From: CF-13 sp036782775 | GTDB taxonomy: Bacteria; Chloroflexota; Dormibacteria; CF-121 | Reading direction: 5' to 3' | Assembly (NCBI GenBank): GCA_036782775.1 | Contig: DAIPYJ010000007.1 | Coordinates: 11,261 to 75,260 of the forward strand | Length of the DNA stretch: 64,000 bases | Part shown: piece after piece, positions 33,823 through 42,469 of the stretch | How positions within the stretch are numbered: position 1 is the stretch's first letter | How the letters are laid out: every line of letters starts with the position of its first letter | Notes under the pieces: model-generated | Database searches by the model: none | Told to the model about the DNA's origin: nothing | The model's input: only the letters and a program-made list of their open reading frames with translations | Translations under genes and position numbers: made by a program

Positions 33823-34572
33823 ATGGTGATTTGCATGGTGCGTGCCGCCGCTCGCTCCGACGAAGCGACGGATCTCGAGCTTCGCGAAAACGCCATCTTG
33901 GCCGAATTGCCGGTGGGTGAGCTGGATGCACTGCGTCCCCGACTGCAGCTGATGGATGTCGAGCCCCGCAAGTCGGTATACGACCCGGGAAAACGCATTT
34001 CGCACGTCTACTTCCCAACCAGCGCCGTCTTTTCGCTGGTGGCGATGGCCGGGAGCGGGGCAAGCGTGGAGGTCGCCACCACCGGTCGGGAAGGGATGGT
34101 GGGCTTGCCGATCTTCCTGGGAGCAATGACCAGCCCGCACTCCGCCTTCTGTCAGGTTTCCGGACGCGCGGCTCGCTTGCCCGCGAACGATTTGCTCGCG
34201 GTTCTCGGCCGGAACCCGTCGCTGCACCAGGTCTTGAATCGATTCACGCAAGCAATGATGGTGCAGATCGCCCAGAACGTCCTCTGCAACAACACGCATA
34301 CGACCGAGCAGCGTTTATGCCGCTGGTTGCTTACGACCGAGGATCGTGTCGCCAGGCCGACCTTCCAGATAACGCAGGAGTTCATGGCCCAGATGCTCGG
34401 TGTTCGACGTCCAACCGTTTCGGACACCGCCGGCCGCCTGCAGGACCGGGGCCTCATCCGCTACAGCCGCGGCGTCATGACCATCGTTGACCGCGCGAAG
34501 ATGGAGAAGGCAACCTGTGACTGCTATCGCATCGTTAAGGGGGAGTTCGACCAGATCATGCGGCGGAAGTAA
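33823..34572 (+). CDS. Crp/Fnr-family transcriptional regulator
   Basis: 249 residues: an N-terminal cyclic-nucleotide-binding-like beta barrel (about 20-145) and a C-terminal winged helix (LGVRRPTVSDTAGRLQDRGLIRYSRG). The barrel lacks the usual cAMP-contact motif, so the ligand is uncertain. The C-terminus has a close Cys pair (ATCDCYR). TACAGA lies 7 nt before the ATG, hinting at leaderless translation. It diverges from the CheB-like gene and precedes the flavoprotein operon by 107 bp. Confidence 0.85.
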   Translation: MVICMVRAAARSDEATDLELRENAILAELPVGELDALRPRLQLMDVEPRKSVYDPGKRISHVYFPTSAVFSLVAMAGSGASVEVATTGREGMVGLPIFLGAMTSPHSAFCQVSGRAARLPANDLLAVLGRNPSLHQVLNRFTQAMMVQIAQNVLCNNTHTTEQRLCRWLLTTEDRVARPTFQITQEFMAQMLGVRRPTVSDTAGRLQDRGLIRYSRGVMTIVDRAKMEKATCDCYRIVKGEFDQIMRRK

Positions 34573-34598
34573 GCGAATCCTCGGCTGACCCCTGGCTG

Positions 34599-34645
34599 TT
34601 GCGCCTGACGCAATCCTCGACGGCGTCATATTTCCTCGCTATGCT
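34599..34645 (+). promoter_or_regulatory. Promoter of the dimethylglycine/sarcosine dehydrogenase-etf operon
   Basis: TCGACG (34617-34622), 17-bp spacer, TATGCT (34640-34645). Just upstream TTGCG-CCTGA-CGCAA (34599-34613) is a small palindrome whose GTTGCGC half also occurs in the inverted repeat at the IclR gene. A strong AGGAGG lies at 34665. Confidence 0.45.
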
Positions 34646-34679
34646 TTCCCTCTAACGCGTCCTTAGGAGGGGATCGTCT

Positions 34680-37196
34680 ATGGCCAGCCTGCCCTCGCAG
34701 GCGCGAGTCGTCGTCATCGGCGCCGGGATCGTCGGCAACAGCATGGCCTATCACCTGGCGCGCCTCGGCTGGAAGGACCTCGTGCTGATCGACAAGGGCC
34801 GCATGCCGAACCCGGGCGGATCCACCGGCCATGCCTCGAACTTCATCTTCCTGACCGACCACTCAAAGGAGATGACGCTGTTCACGCTCGACAGCGTCAA
34901 CCAGTACAAGGAGCTCGGGGTCTTTACCAGGAGCGGCGGCATCGAGGTCGCCCGCACCGCCGAGCGCGTGGACGAGCTGAAGCGCCGGATGGCGTCCAGC
35001 AAGGCCTGGGGGATCGACGCCTCGCTGGTGACGCCCGCCGAAGTCAAAGAATTGGTTCCCTACATCAACGAGGACATCATCCTTGGCGGCTTCTATACCG
35101 AAGGCATCGGCACCGTCGACTCCTTGCGCGGCGGCACCATCATGCGCGAGCGCGCCGAGCAGATGGGGGCGCTGACCGTGATGCCGCAGACCGAAGTCAC
35201 CGGCATCACGGTGCAGAACGGTCGCGTGACAGGCGTGCAGACGGACAAGGGCGAAATTTCGGCCGAGTATGTCGTCATCTCCTGCGGCATCTGGAGTCCG
35301 CGGTTGGCGCGGATGGCGGGGGCATCGATCCCGCTCAGCCCGGCGGTTCATCAGATGATCAGCGTCGGCCCGGTGCCTCTCTTCGCCGATACCGTCGGCG
35401 AGATCAAATACCCCATCGTCCGCGACATGGACACCAACGGCTACGAGCGCCAGCATGGCAGCGACATGGAAGTCGGCTCCTATGACCACCGACCGATCCT
35501 CTGGGATCCGGACGACATCCCGTCGATCGAGCAGTCGAAGCTGTCGCCCACCGAACTGCCCTTCACCAAGGAAGACTTTGACGAATCGCTCGAGCACGCG
35601 CTCGAGCTGATGCCCGACATCCTGGGCGATCCGAATGTTGGCATCCGTCACTCGATCAACGGTCTCCTGTCGCTTACGCCTGACGGCTTTCCCCTGCTGG
35701 GCGAAACCGCGGAGGTCAAGGGCCTCTGGTCGGTAGCGGCGATCTGGATCAAGGAAGCGCCTGGGATCGCGCGCTGCGTCGCCGAATGGATGACGAGCGG
35801 CGTGTCCGAGATCGACCCATCAGGGTCCGATGTTGCGCGCTTTTACGAGCACCAGAAGACGAAGGTCCATGTCAACGGCCGCACCGCCGAAGGCTTCAAC
35901 AAGACCTACGGCATCGTCCATCCACGCGAGCAGTGGGAATCGAATCGTCGGGTTCGGCTCAGCCCCTTCTACGAACGGGAGAAAGCCCTCGGAGCGTTCT
36001 TCTTCGAGACCGCCGGCTGGGAACGGCCGCACTGGTACGAATCGAACAAGAAGCTCCTCGACGAGTACGGCGATCGTGTCATGCCCCGCCGTTACGAGTG
36101 GGACGCGCGCTGGTGGTCCCCGATCATCAACGCCGAGCATCTCGCGATGCGAGACCGGGTCGCGATGGTCGACCTGTCCGCCTTCGCCGTCTTCGACGTC
36201 GCCGGCACCTGCGCGCTGGAGACGATGCAAAATCTGTGCGTCGTCCAGATGAATGTCCCGGTTGGACGGGTCGTCTATACGTCGCTGCTCAATCCCGCGG
36301 CCGGCATCAAGGCCGACCTGACCGTGATGCGGCTTGGGATCAATCACTTCCGGGTTGTGACCGGCGGCGCCGACGGCCCGCGGGACAAGAAGTGGTTTCA
36401 GGACCACCTGCCGGACGATGGCGCCGTGCAGCTGACCGACCTGACCAACAGCTGGGCGACGATCGGCGTCTGGGGCCCGCGTGCGCGTGACGTGATCTCG
36501 TCGATTACCGACGCCGACGTCTCGAACGACGGGTTTCCTTTCGGCACCTGTCGCACCATCGACCTTGGCCCGGTGCGGGTGCTCGCCTCGCGTATCTCGT
36601 ATGTCGGAGAGCTCGGCTGGGAGATCTACGTGCCCTTCGAACAGGGCGCCCGCGTGTGGGATTCGATCTGGGAGACCGGCCAGCCGCACGGGATCGTTCC
36701 CGCCGGCATCGGCGTCTATGGAACGACCGGGCGAATCGAAAAGTGCTATCGCGCCTACGGATTCGAGCTGGAGCAGGAATTCAACCTGGTCGAGACCGGT
36801 CTGGCTCGGCCGCTGGTGAAGCCGCAGGACTTCATCGGGAAAGATGCCTATCTCAAGCAGCGCGCCGAACCGGCAGCCGCGATTCTGTCTACGCTGACGG
36901 TCGACGACAACATCTCGCGCTCCGGATTCAAGCGCTACATGCAGGGACGGGAACCAGTCCTGGGCCGCGATGGCCAGCGGCTGGTCGACAGGCACGGCCG
37001 CGGCTCCTATGTGACGAGCGCGGGCTCGGGACCGTCGGTCGGAAAGACCATCCTCATGAGCTTCTTGCCCCCGGAGCAGGCGAAAGTCGGCAACAAACTC
37101 TGTGTCGAGTATTTCGGCGACCAGTATCCGGTGACCGTTGCCGTCGCCGGCCCGACGCCCCTATTCGATCCCCAGAACACCCGCGTCCGAAGTTGA
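34680..37196 (+). CDS. Dimethylglycine/sarcosine dehydrogenase-like flavoprotein (FAD + GcvT domains)
   Basis: 838 residues. The N-terminal FAD domain has GAGIVGNSMAYHLARLG and GGSTGHASNF, whose His51 matches the covalent-flavin His of dimethylglycine and sarcosine dehydrogenases. The C-terminal half (about 430-838) is a folate-binding GcvT-type domain. These enzymes oxidatively demethylate dimethylglycine or sarcosine, pass electrons to ETF and load the C1 unit onto tetrahydrofolate. EtfB and EtfA genes follow directly. Which amine is used cannot be told from sequence alone. AGGAGG stands 9 nt before the ATG. Confidence 0.88.
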   Translation: MASLPSQARVVVIGAGIVGNSMAYHLARLGWKDLVLIDKGRMPNPGGSTGHASNFIFLTDHSKEMTLFTLDSVNQYKELGVFTRSGGIEVARTAERVDELKRRMASSKAWGIDASLVTPAEVKELVPYINEDIILGGFYTEGIGTVDSLRGGTIMRERAEQMGALTVMPQTEVTGITVQNGRVTGVQTDKGEISAEYVVISCGIWSPRLARMAGASIPLSPAVHQMISVGPVPLFADTVGEIKYPIVRDMDTNGYERQHGSDMEVGSYDHRPILWDPDDIPSIEQSKLSPTELPFTKEDFDESLEHALELMPDILGDPNVGIRHSINGLLSLTPDGFPLLGETAEVKGLWSVAAIWIKEAPGIARCVAEWMTSGVSEIDPSGSDVARFYEHQKTKVHVNGRTAEGFNKTYGIVHPREQWESNRRVRLSPFYEREKALGAFFFETAGWERPHWYESNKKLLDEYGDRVMPRRYEWDARWWSPIINAEHLAMRDRVAMVDLSAFAVFDVAGTCALETMQNLCVVQMNVPVGRVVYTSLLNPAAGIKADLTVMRLGINHFRVVTGGADGPRDKKWFQDHLPDDGAVQLTDLTNSWATIGVWGPRARDVISSITDADVSNDGFPFGTCRTIDLGPVRVLASRISYVGELGWEIYVPFEQGARVWDSIWETGQPHGIVPAGIGVYGTTGRIEKCYRAYGFELEQEFNLVETGLARPLVKPQDFIGKDAYLKQRAEPAAAILSTLTVDDNISRSGFKRYMQGREPVLGRDGQRLVDRHGRGSYVTSAGSGPSVGKTILMSFLPPEQAKVGNKLCVEYFGDQYPVTVAVAGPTPLFDPQNTRVRS

Positions 37197-37210
37197 GCCA
37201 ACTCACTTTT

Positions 37211-37247
37211 CCCTCCCCCCGCATGCGGGGGGAGGGTCAGGGTGGGG
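37211..37247 (+). repeat. Dispersed GC-rich palindromic repeat, copy B
   Basis: CCCTCCCCCCGCA and its complement form a perfect 26-bp palindrome (37211-37236) with the tail TCAGGGTGGGG. It fills the gap between the flavoprotein and etfB genes. Confidence 0.75.
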
Positions 37248-37251
37248 GGCT

Positions 37252-38025
37252 ATGAATATCCTCGTCTGCGTCAAGCGGGTTCCCGCCACCGCCGGCCACA
37301 TTGCCCTCACGGCAGATGCGCAGGACATCGACACGCGCTACCTGGGCTTCACGATCTCCCCGCATGAGGAATGCGCGGTTGAAGAAGCGGTTCGGCTGAT
37401 CGAGAAACACGGCGGCAGCAGCACGGTGTTGACGCTGGGCCCCGAAGTTGCGATCGATCAGCTACGCGACGCGATGGCGTTGGGCATCGACCGAGCGATC
37501 CTGCTGCAAACCGATGGGCGCGAATGGGATCCGATCGCAACCGCCGACGCGATCATGGAGTCGATTCGGACGGATCAGGCCGCCGGCATGAGCTACGACT
37601 TGATCATGTTCGGCAATGAGTCGGCGGACAGCGCCGGCTACCAGATCGGCGTGCGCGTTGCCGAGGCCCTTGATCTTCCCTGTGTGACGGGCATCAAGGC
37701 GCTTCAGGTCAACGACTCAACCCTCGAGGTGCGCAGGCAGACGGAATCGGGCTGGGAGCGAGCTGGACTTTCGTTGCCAGCTGTCCTCACGGTAAAGGAG
37801 GGGCTGAATCTGCCGCGTTATCCCTCGTTGCCGGGACGCCTGAAGGCGAAAAAGAAAGACATCGAACGCCGGACTCCGCAGTGGAAGGACGGTGGCCTGG
37901 AAAAAGTGCGGCTCAAGCTGCCTGTTCAGGCCAGCCACACAGTCGAAATGCTCGGCAAGACAGGCGAGGTTGGGGTTGAACTGATTGAACTGTTCCAGCG
38001 GCTCCAGCTGTTGGAGCGGCGATGA
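37252..38025 (+). CDS. etfB: Electron transfer flavoprotein subunit beta
   Basis: 257 residues beginning MNILVCVKRVPATAGH, the standard EtfB start, with SPHEECAVEEAVRL and MFGNESADSAGYQIGVRVAEALDLP. Shuttles electrons from the adjacent amine dehydrogenase to the quinone pool through ETF-quinone oxidoreductase (not in this window). ATG 37252 lies directly after palindromic repeat B; longer upstream reading only translates the repeat. Overlaps etfA by 4 bases. Confidence 0.93.
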   Translation: MNILVCVKRVPATAGHIALTADAQDIDTRYLGFTISPHEECAVEEAVRLIEKHGGSSTVLTLGPEVAIDQLRDAMALGIDRAILLQTDGREWDPIATADAIMESIRTDQAAGMSYDLIMFGNESADSAGYQIGVRVAEALDLPCVTGIKALQVNDSTLEVRRQTESGWERAGLSLPAVLTVKEGLNLPRYPSLPGRLKAKKKDIERRTPQWKDGGLEKVRLKLPVQASHTVEMLGKTGEVGVELIELFQRLQLLERR

Positions 38026-39005
38026 TCCTCGCCTTCCTGGAGCACGTCAGCGGTGCGCCAACCGCCCTCTCTTTAGAGGTGCTGACGATGGGCCGACGAC
38101 TCGCAGAGAGTATGGAGACCGGGCTCGAGGCGGTCGTGATCGGCGCCGGCGGGAGGTCGGCGGCCGGACTCCTCAGCTCCTACGGAGTGAGCTCCCTGCA
38201 TGTGGCGGAAAATGCTGAGCTCGCTGACTACGCTCCCACCGCCTGGGCTCAGGCACTCGTGGAATTAGTTGAGGAAACCGCACCCCGGATCGTCATCGGG
38301 ACGGCCAGCGACCGGGGCAGCGAGGTCATGGCCCACCTCGGAGCGCGCCTTCAGCTGGCGCTCGCGGCCAATTGCACCGAGATCACGCCCGGAGATCCAA
38401 TGCTGGTAACCCGGCAGCGCTGGGGTGGGAGTCTGCTGGAAGAGGCGCGATTGACCGGCGAAGTCAAGCTCGTGACGCTCGCCCCTCACGCGCTGGTGGC
38501 CGAGGCATCGGCCAAACGAACGGAGGTGGTTGCGCGTCCGTGGACCGCGGTCATCCAGGAGAAAGACTTGCGGGTGCGGCTCGTGCCAGAGGTCGAGATC
38601 GATACCGGAAAGGTTTCCCTGGCGCAGGCGCGCGTCGTGGTCGGCGGTGGCCGCGGCGTTGGCAGTGCGGAAGGATTTGCCGCGCTCGAAGAGCTCGCCG
38701 GCTATCTCGGCGGCGCGGTCGGGTGCTCGCGTGCCGTCACGAGCCTCGGATGGCGACCGCATAGCGACCAGGTGGGACAGACCGGCACACGCATCGCGCC
38801 GGATCTCTACATCGCGGCCGGCATCAGCGGCGCCATTCAGCATATGGTGGGCTGCCGCGCGGCCAAGCACATCCTCGCCATCAATACTGACGCGAACGCG
38901 CCGATCGTGGCACAGGCGGACTACGCCGTGATCGGCGACGTGCACAAGGTGCTCGCCTCGGTCAACGAGGAGATCCGCAAGCTGAAAGCGACTCCAGTCG
39001 GCTAG
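38022..39005 (+). CDS. etfA: Electron transfer flavoprotein subunit alpha
   Basis: 327 residues, the family length. The C-terminal FAD domain shows VVVGGGRGVGS, VGCSRAVTSLGW, VGQTGTRIAPDLYIAAGISGAIQH and INTDANAPI, all EtfA signatures. Forms the heterodimer with EtfB. ATG overlaps the etfB stop. Context points to dimethylglycine/sarcosine dehydrogenase as the electron donor. Confidence 0.94.
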   Translation: MILAFLEHVSGAPTALSLEVLTMGRRLAESMETGLEAVVIGAGGRSAAGLLSSYGVSSLHVAENAELADYAPTAWAQALVELVEETAPRIVIGTASDRGSEVMAHLGARLQLALAANCTEITPGDPMLVTRQRWGGSLLEEARLTGEVKLVTLAPHALVAEASAKRTEVVARPWTAVIQEKDLRVRLVPEVEIDTGKVSLAQARVVVGGGRGVGSAEGFAALEELAGYLGGAVGCSRAVTSLGWRPHSDQVGQTGTRIAPDLYIAAGISGAIQHMVGCRAAKHILAINTDANAPIVAQADYAVIGDVHKVLASVNEEIRKLKATPVG

Positions 39006-39014
39006 GAGCAGCTG

Positions 39015-39527
39015 ATGACCGCGGTCCGCGTCGAGCAGGTGACGCGCGAATGGGCGGAGGCTCTGGCGGAAGGCGACGCCGTCTTCACTGAGCGGTTTGG
39101 GATCCCGGTCGAACCCGGATGGTTCGGCTTCCGAGAGGCGATCGACTTCATCCTCAAGACCGGCCGGGGCGAAGTGCCGGCGGCCTGGGGCCCGCATCTC
39201 TACTTCGATGCGGATGGCGCGCTGGTCGGCAACGGTGGTTGGAAAGGGCCGCCGGTAAATGGAAGCGCCGAGATCGGCTACGCGGTCGCGCCCAGCCGTC
39301 AGGGCCGCGGGATCGCAACCGCGGCGGTCCGAACCTTCATCGACCAGGCGAAGAGTGCGGGCCTTCAGGTCGTGGTCGCCCACACCTTGCCGCGCGAATC
39401 GCCATCGACAAGCGTGCTCAAGCATTGCGGCTTCAGACAGGTCGGAGAGTCGATCGACCCGGACGAGGGCGAGGTCTGGCGCTGGGAGCTGCCGCTCAGG
39501 CCCGTCCAGCCATCAACTGTTCGATAG
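39015..39527 (+). CDS. GNAT-family N-acetyltransferase
   Basis: 170 residues with the GNAT core: EIGYAVAPSRQGRGIATAAVRTF is the acetyl-CoA site (Q/RxxGxA), followed by VVVAHTLPRESPSTSVLKHCGF. Closest in layout to RimJ/RimL-type enzymes; acceptor unknown. Starts 9 bp after etfA with AGGAGC upstream. The 3' end overlaps the convergent flavin-fold gene by 32 bases. Confidence 0.85.
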   Translation: MTAVRVEQVTREWAEALAEGDAVFTERFGIPVEPGWFGFREAIDFILKTGRGEVPAAWGPHLYFDADGALVGNGGWKGPPVNGSAEIGYAVAPSRQGRGIATAAVRTFIDQAKSAGLQVVVAHTLPRESPSTSVLKHCGFRQVGESIDPDEGEVWRWELPLRPVQPSTVR

Positions 39528-39978
39528 CACTGGGCAGCGTCGTTTCGAAGTCGATGAGCTTCGCCCACTCAGGGATGATGCTGATACGCGCCATCTGTTT
39601 GTAGAGTGCGCGCACCTGGGTCTCGAATTCGCTCCATTGCTCGCGTGGCACGTACCTGAACGACGCCTCCAGATATTCAGGTGGCACTCCATCAACCACT
39701 TCGATTCGCGCCGTGCCTCGGACCAGCAAGATTCGCGGCGGCTGGGTTTCGGTATCAACGGTGAACGCAACTCGCGGATTGGAGGTCAGCGCCTTGACTT
39801 TAGGCGCGTTCGCGGATGTGCAGACGATGAACTGCTCGCCTTTCAAGATGTAGCCGATGGGCACGACTCGCGGGTAACCGTCGGGTCCCATGTAGCCGAG
39901 GCGGCATACGAAATGCGATGCCATCAGCTCTTGTGCAATCGGTGTTTCGAGGACTTTTGCTACGGCCTTTCTGTCCAC
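39496..39978 (-). CDS. Pyridoxamine-phosphate-oxidase-fold protein (FMN or F420 type)
   Basis: 160 residues with the split-barrel flavin-binding fold: LMASHFVCRLGYMGPDGYPRV near the N-terminus and a central ILKGEQFIVCTSANAPKVKAL. Such proteins reduce substrates with FMN or F420. The GTG at 39978 is preferred because TAGCGT stands 7 nt upstream, matching the leaderless pattern of this window; a GTG at 40023 would add 15 residues. Convergent with the GNAT gene. Confidence 0.78.
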   Translation of the reverse strand: MDRKAVAKVLETPIAQELMASHFVCRLGYMGPDGYPRVVPIGYILKGEQFIVCTSANAPKVKALTSNPRVAFTVDTETQPPRILLVRGTARIEVVDGVPPEYLEASFRYVPREQWSEFETQVRALYKQMARISIIPEWAKLIDFETTLPSAIEQLMAGRA

Positions 39979-39991
39979 GAGATCTACGCTA
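39979..39991 (-). promoter_or_regulatory. -10 element of a probable leaderless promoter for the flavin-fold gene
   Basis: TAGCGT (39991-39986 on the minus strand), 7 nt, GTG at 39978. Confidence 0.4.
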
Positions 39992-40025
39992 GCAATCCCA
40001 CGGCTCCGACTGCCGTCCACCACGC

Positions 40026-40037
40026 TAGCCTGCTGAT
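40026..40037 (+). promoter_or_regulatory. -10 element of a probable leaderless promoter for the crotonase gene
   Basis: TAGCCT (40026-40031), 6 nt, ATG at 40038; no ribosome binding site. Confidence 0.4.
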
Positions 40038-40799
40038 ATGACCGTCAAGCTCGATCGTCACGGCAGCATCCTCCTGGTTACCATCGACCGTCCCGATCGA
40101 CGTAACGCCGTTGATCGAGCCACCGCGAACCAGCTGTCGAAGGCGTTTCGGGCGTTTGACGCCGACCATTCCTTGCGGATTGCCGTCCTTACCGGAGCGG
40201 GAGGCCATTTCTGTGCGGGCTTCGACCTGAAGGCGCTCGCCGGAGGTGGCGGTCCAGTTGTGGGCGAGGGCGATGGACCGATGGGACCAACCTACCTGCA
40301 ACTTTCGAAGCCGGTGATCGCGGCGATCGAAGGTTATTGCGTCGCCGGCGGAATGGAGCTTGCGCTGTGGTGCGATCTACGTGTCGCGGCCGAGGACGCG
40401 ACCTTTGGGATCTTCAATCGCCGCTTTGACGTCCCACTCGTCGATGGCGGCACCGTCCGTCTGGCTCGGATTGCAGGCCAGGGTCTGGCGATGGATCTCA
40501 TCCTGACGGGCCGCACTCTCCGCGCTCAAGAAGCGTTCGAGCACGGCCTCGTCAATCGGTTGGCGAAGCCTGGCGATGCGCTGAGTCAGGCGCTCGAACT
40601 TGCGACGCGCATCTCGAAGTTCCCGCAGTCAGGCCTCCGCAATGACCGGCAATCGCTGCTCGAACAATGGGGCTTACCTCTCGATCAGGCGCTCCGCAAT
40701 GAGTTGCGCTGGGGCCGTCGCACCATGGACAGTGGAGAGGCAATCGAAGGCGCGAAGCGCTTCTCGCAGGGAGAAGGCCGGGGCGGCGCCGACACATAG
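40038..40799 (+). CDS. Enoyl-CoA hydratase/isomerase family protein
   Basis: 253-residue crotonase. Oxyanion-hole segments GGHFCAGFDLKAL and VIAAIEGYCVAGGMELALWCDLRVA are intact. The segment that normally carries the second catalytic Glu reads FNRRFDVPLVDGGTVRL, with no Glu at the usual place, so simple hydration may be lost and another crotonase reaction is possible. It stands alone between a divergent flavin-fold gene and the IclR gene. Confidence 0.85.
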   Translation: MTVKLDRHGSILLVTIDRPDRRNAVDRATANQLSKAFRAFDADHSLRIAVLTGAGGHFCAGFDLKALAGGGGPVVGEGDGPMGPTYLQLSKPVIAAIEGYCVAGGMELALWCDLRVAAEDATFGIFNRRFDVPLVDGGTVRLARIAGQGLAMDLILTGRTLRAQEAFEHGLVNRLAKPGDALSQALELATRISKFPQSGLRNDRQSLLEQWGLPLDQALRNELRWGRRTMDSGEAIEGAKRFSQGEGRGGADT

Positions 40800-40891
40800 C
40801 GCCTGATCTCCGCTGCCGAAGGAACATCCGCCGTGCCTGACTTCCCCGAGAACCAGCTCTCCTAACGCCTCCCCCGACGAGCTGACCGGTC

Positions 40892-40959
40892 TTGCGGGCT
40901 GAGAAATCGTGCGCTAGACTTGTTGTGCCATGAGCACCAGTTTTGCTATGCGCAACAAG
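40892..40959 (+). promoter_or_regulatory. IclR gene promoter overlapped by an inverted repeat
   Basis: TTGCGG (40892-40897), 17-bp spacer, TAGACT (40915-40920). CTTGTTGTGC (40919-40928) and GCGCAACAAG (40950-40959) form a 9-of-10 inverted repeat over the transcription start and first codons, as expected for an autorepressor site. Confidence 0.55.
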
Positions 40960-41733
40960 GTGCAATCACTGGACCGGGCCCTGGAGATCTTGAAGCTGCT
41001 CGGCAGCGAGCCCGAAATGCGGGTGACCGATCTCGCGCGGCGTCTGGAGGTCCACAAATCGACCGTTTTCCGGCTGCTGGCCACCCTTCAGGAGCATGGG
41101 TTGGTCGAGCAGAACCCTTCAACCGAGCGCTATCGGCTTGGCTACGGACTGGTCCGGCTCGCCGGGTCTGTGGTTGCGGAACTGGATCTGGCGCGCGCCT
41201 CTCGCCCGGTGCTCGAAGAGCTCGCCGCCCGCACCGGGGAAACGGTGAACCTTGCGATTTTGCAGGGCGATCAGGTCATCAACATCGAACAGATCGCCGC
41301 GCCGAACCTGGTGGTCAACGTCAACTGGGTCGGGAAACAGACGCCGCTGCATGCCACCTCGAACGGGAAAGTTCTGCTCGCGCACCTCGGCGCGGAGGAG
41401 CGCCGCCGTTTATTGGGCCGGTCGCTGCCTCGCCTCACGCCGCGGACGATCACCGATCCCAGGGTGCTCGAGAAGCAGCTGGCGCGCGTGCTCGATGACG
41501 GCTATGCCTTCACCCTCGAAGAGCTCGAACTGGGCTTGAATGCGGTCGCCGCTCCGGTGTTTGCGCCCGACGGCCGGGTGCTGGCGGCGGTGAGCGTCGC
41601 GGGCCCCTCCTACCGGGTCACGCCACACCGGCTCACCGAGCTGGGAGAAACGACGAAAGAGGCAGGCGAGGCGATCTCGCGTCGACTCGGGTACATCCCA
41701 CGCGGGGAATCCCCGCGAACCCTGACAGTCTGA
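40930..41733 (+). CDS. IclR-family transcriptional regulator
   Basis: 267 residues. A winged helix at about 12-75 (LDRALEILKLL, RLEVHKSTVFRLLATLQEHGL) precedes an IclR effector domain (PLHATSNGKVLLAHL, GYAFTLEELELGLNAVAAPVF). First gene of the corrinoid/C1 operon; the next gene begins 16 bp later, so it probably controls that operon and itself through the inverted repeat at its start. ATG at 40930, or 40948 inside the repeat. Confidence 0.9.
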   Translation: MSTSFAMRNKVQSLDRALEILKLLGSEPEMRVTDLARRLEVHKSTVFRLLATLQEHGLVEQNPSTERYRLGYGLVRLAGSVVAELDLARASRPVLEELAARTGETVNLAILQGDQVINIEQIAAPNLVVNVNWVGKQTPLHATSNGKVLLAHLGAEERRRLLGRSLPRLTPRTITDPRVLEKQLARVLDDGYAFTLEELELGLNAVAAPVFAPDGRVLAAVSVAGPSYRVTPHRLTELGETTKEAGEAISRRLGYIPRGESPRTLTV

Positions 41734-41749
41734 AAGCAGGAGGAGGAGC

Positions 41750-42466
41750 ATGAGTCGCGAGGAGGAGATTCGGCAGGAGCTGTTCGATCACACGCTGAAC
41801 GGTCATGCGCCCGAGGTCAAGGCGCTGACGCAGGAAGCCTTGCAGCTGGGGATGGATCCGATGGACATCCTCTTCAAGGCGCTGATCCCATCGTTGGAAG
41901 AGGTCGGACGCCGTTTCGAGAAGGGCGACTTCTTCGTTCCCGAGATGCTGATCGCCGCGCGGGCGATGCAGGGCGCGCTGGTCATCCTGCGACCCCTGAT
42001 CGCGGAAACCGGTGCCAAGCCGATCGGAAAGATCGTGATCGGGACGGTCAAGGGTGACATCCACGACATCGGCAAGAACCTGGTGATCATCATGCTCGAG
42101 GGCGCCGGTTTCGAAGTCGTCGACCTCGGCGTCAACTGCCCGCCCGAGAAATTCGTCGAGGCCGTGCGCGCCAACGAGCCCCACATCGTTGGCTTCTCCG
42201 CCTTCCTCACCACGACCATGCCGATGTTCAAGGTCAACATCCAGGCGCTCGAGAAAGCCGGACTCAGGGACAAAGTTGTCGTCATGGTCGGCGGCGCCCC
42301 GGTCACCGAGGAATACGCCAAGCTGGCGGGGGCGGATCACTATTCGCCGGATGCTTCGATCGCCACCCGGACCGCGAAACAGATCGTGGGCGCGGCGCAG
42401 GCCGCCGAAAATGCGGCCTTGACCCAGGCGGTCGAGCTCATCGATAAGACGCTGCGGAAGGGCTAA
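41750..42466 (+). CDS. Methyltransferase-cognate corrinoid protein (MtbC/MtgC type)
   Basis: 238 residues: an N-terminal helical cap (about 1-85) and a B12-binding domain with the lower-ligand motif D103-x-H105-x-x-G108 in VKGDIHDIGKNL, plus GFSAFLTTTMPMFK and VMVGGAPVT. It carries the methyl group as methyl-cobamide between an MttB-family enzyme and a methyl-THF transferase. The MttB-family gene at 25.5 kb is the obvious donor enzyme. GGAGGAGG precedes the ATG. Confidence 0.93.
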   Translation: MSREEEIRQELFDHTLNGHAPEVKALTQEALQLGMDPMDILFKALIPSLEEVGRRFEKGDFFVPEMLIAARAMQGALVILRPLIAETGAKPIGKIVIGTVKGDIHDIGKNLVIIMLEGAGFEVVDLGVNCPPEKFVEAVRANEPHIVGFSAFLTTTMPMFKVNIQALEKAGLRDKVVVMVGGAPVTEEYAKLAGADHYSPDASIATRTAKQIVGAAQAAENAALTQAVELIDKTLRKG

Positions 42467-42469
42467 GCC

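Noticed and set aside
35820..36995. A 391-residue minus-strand frame inside the DMGDH-like gene
   Set aside because: Shadow of the real gene; no family features, and it lies wholly within the well-supported flavoprotein.
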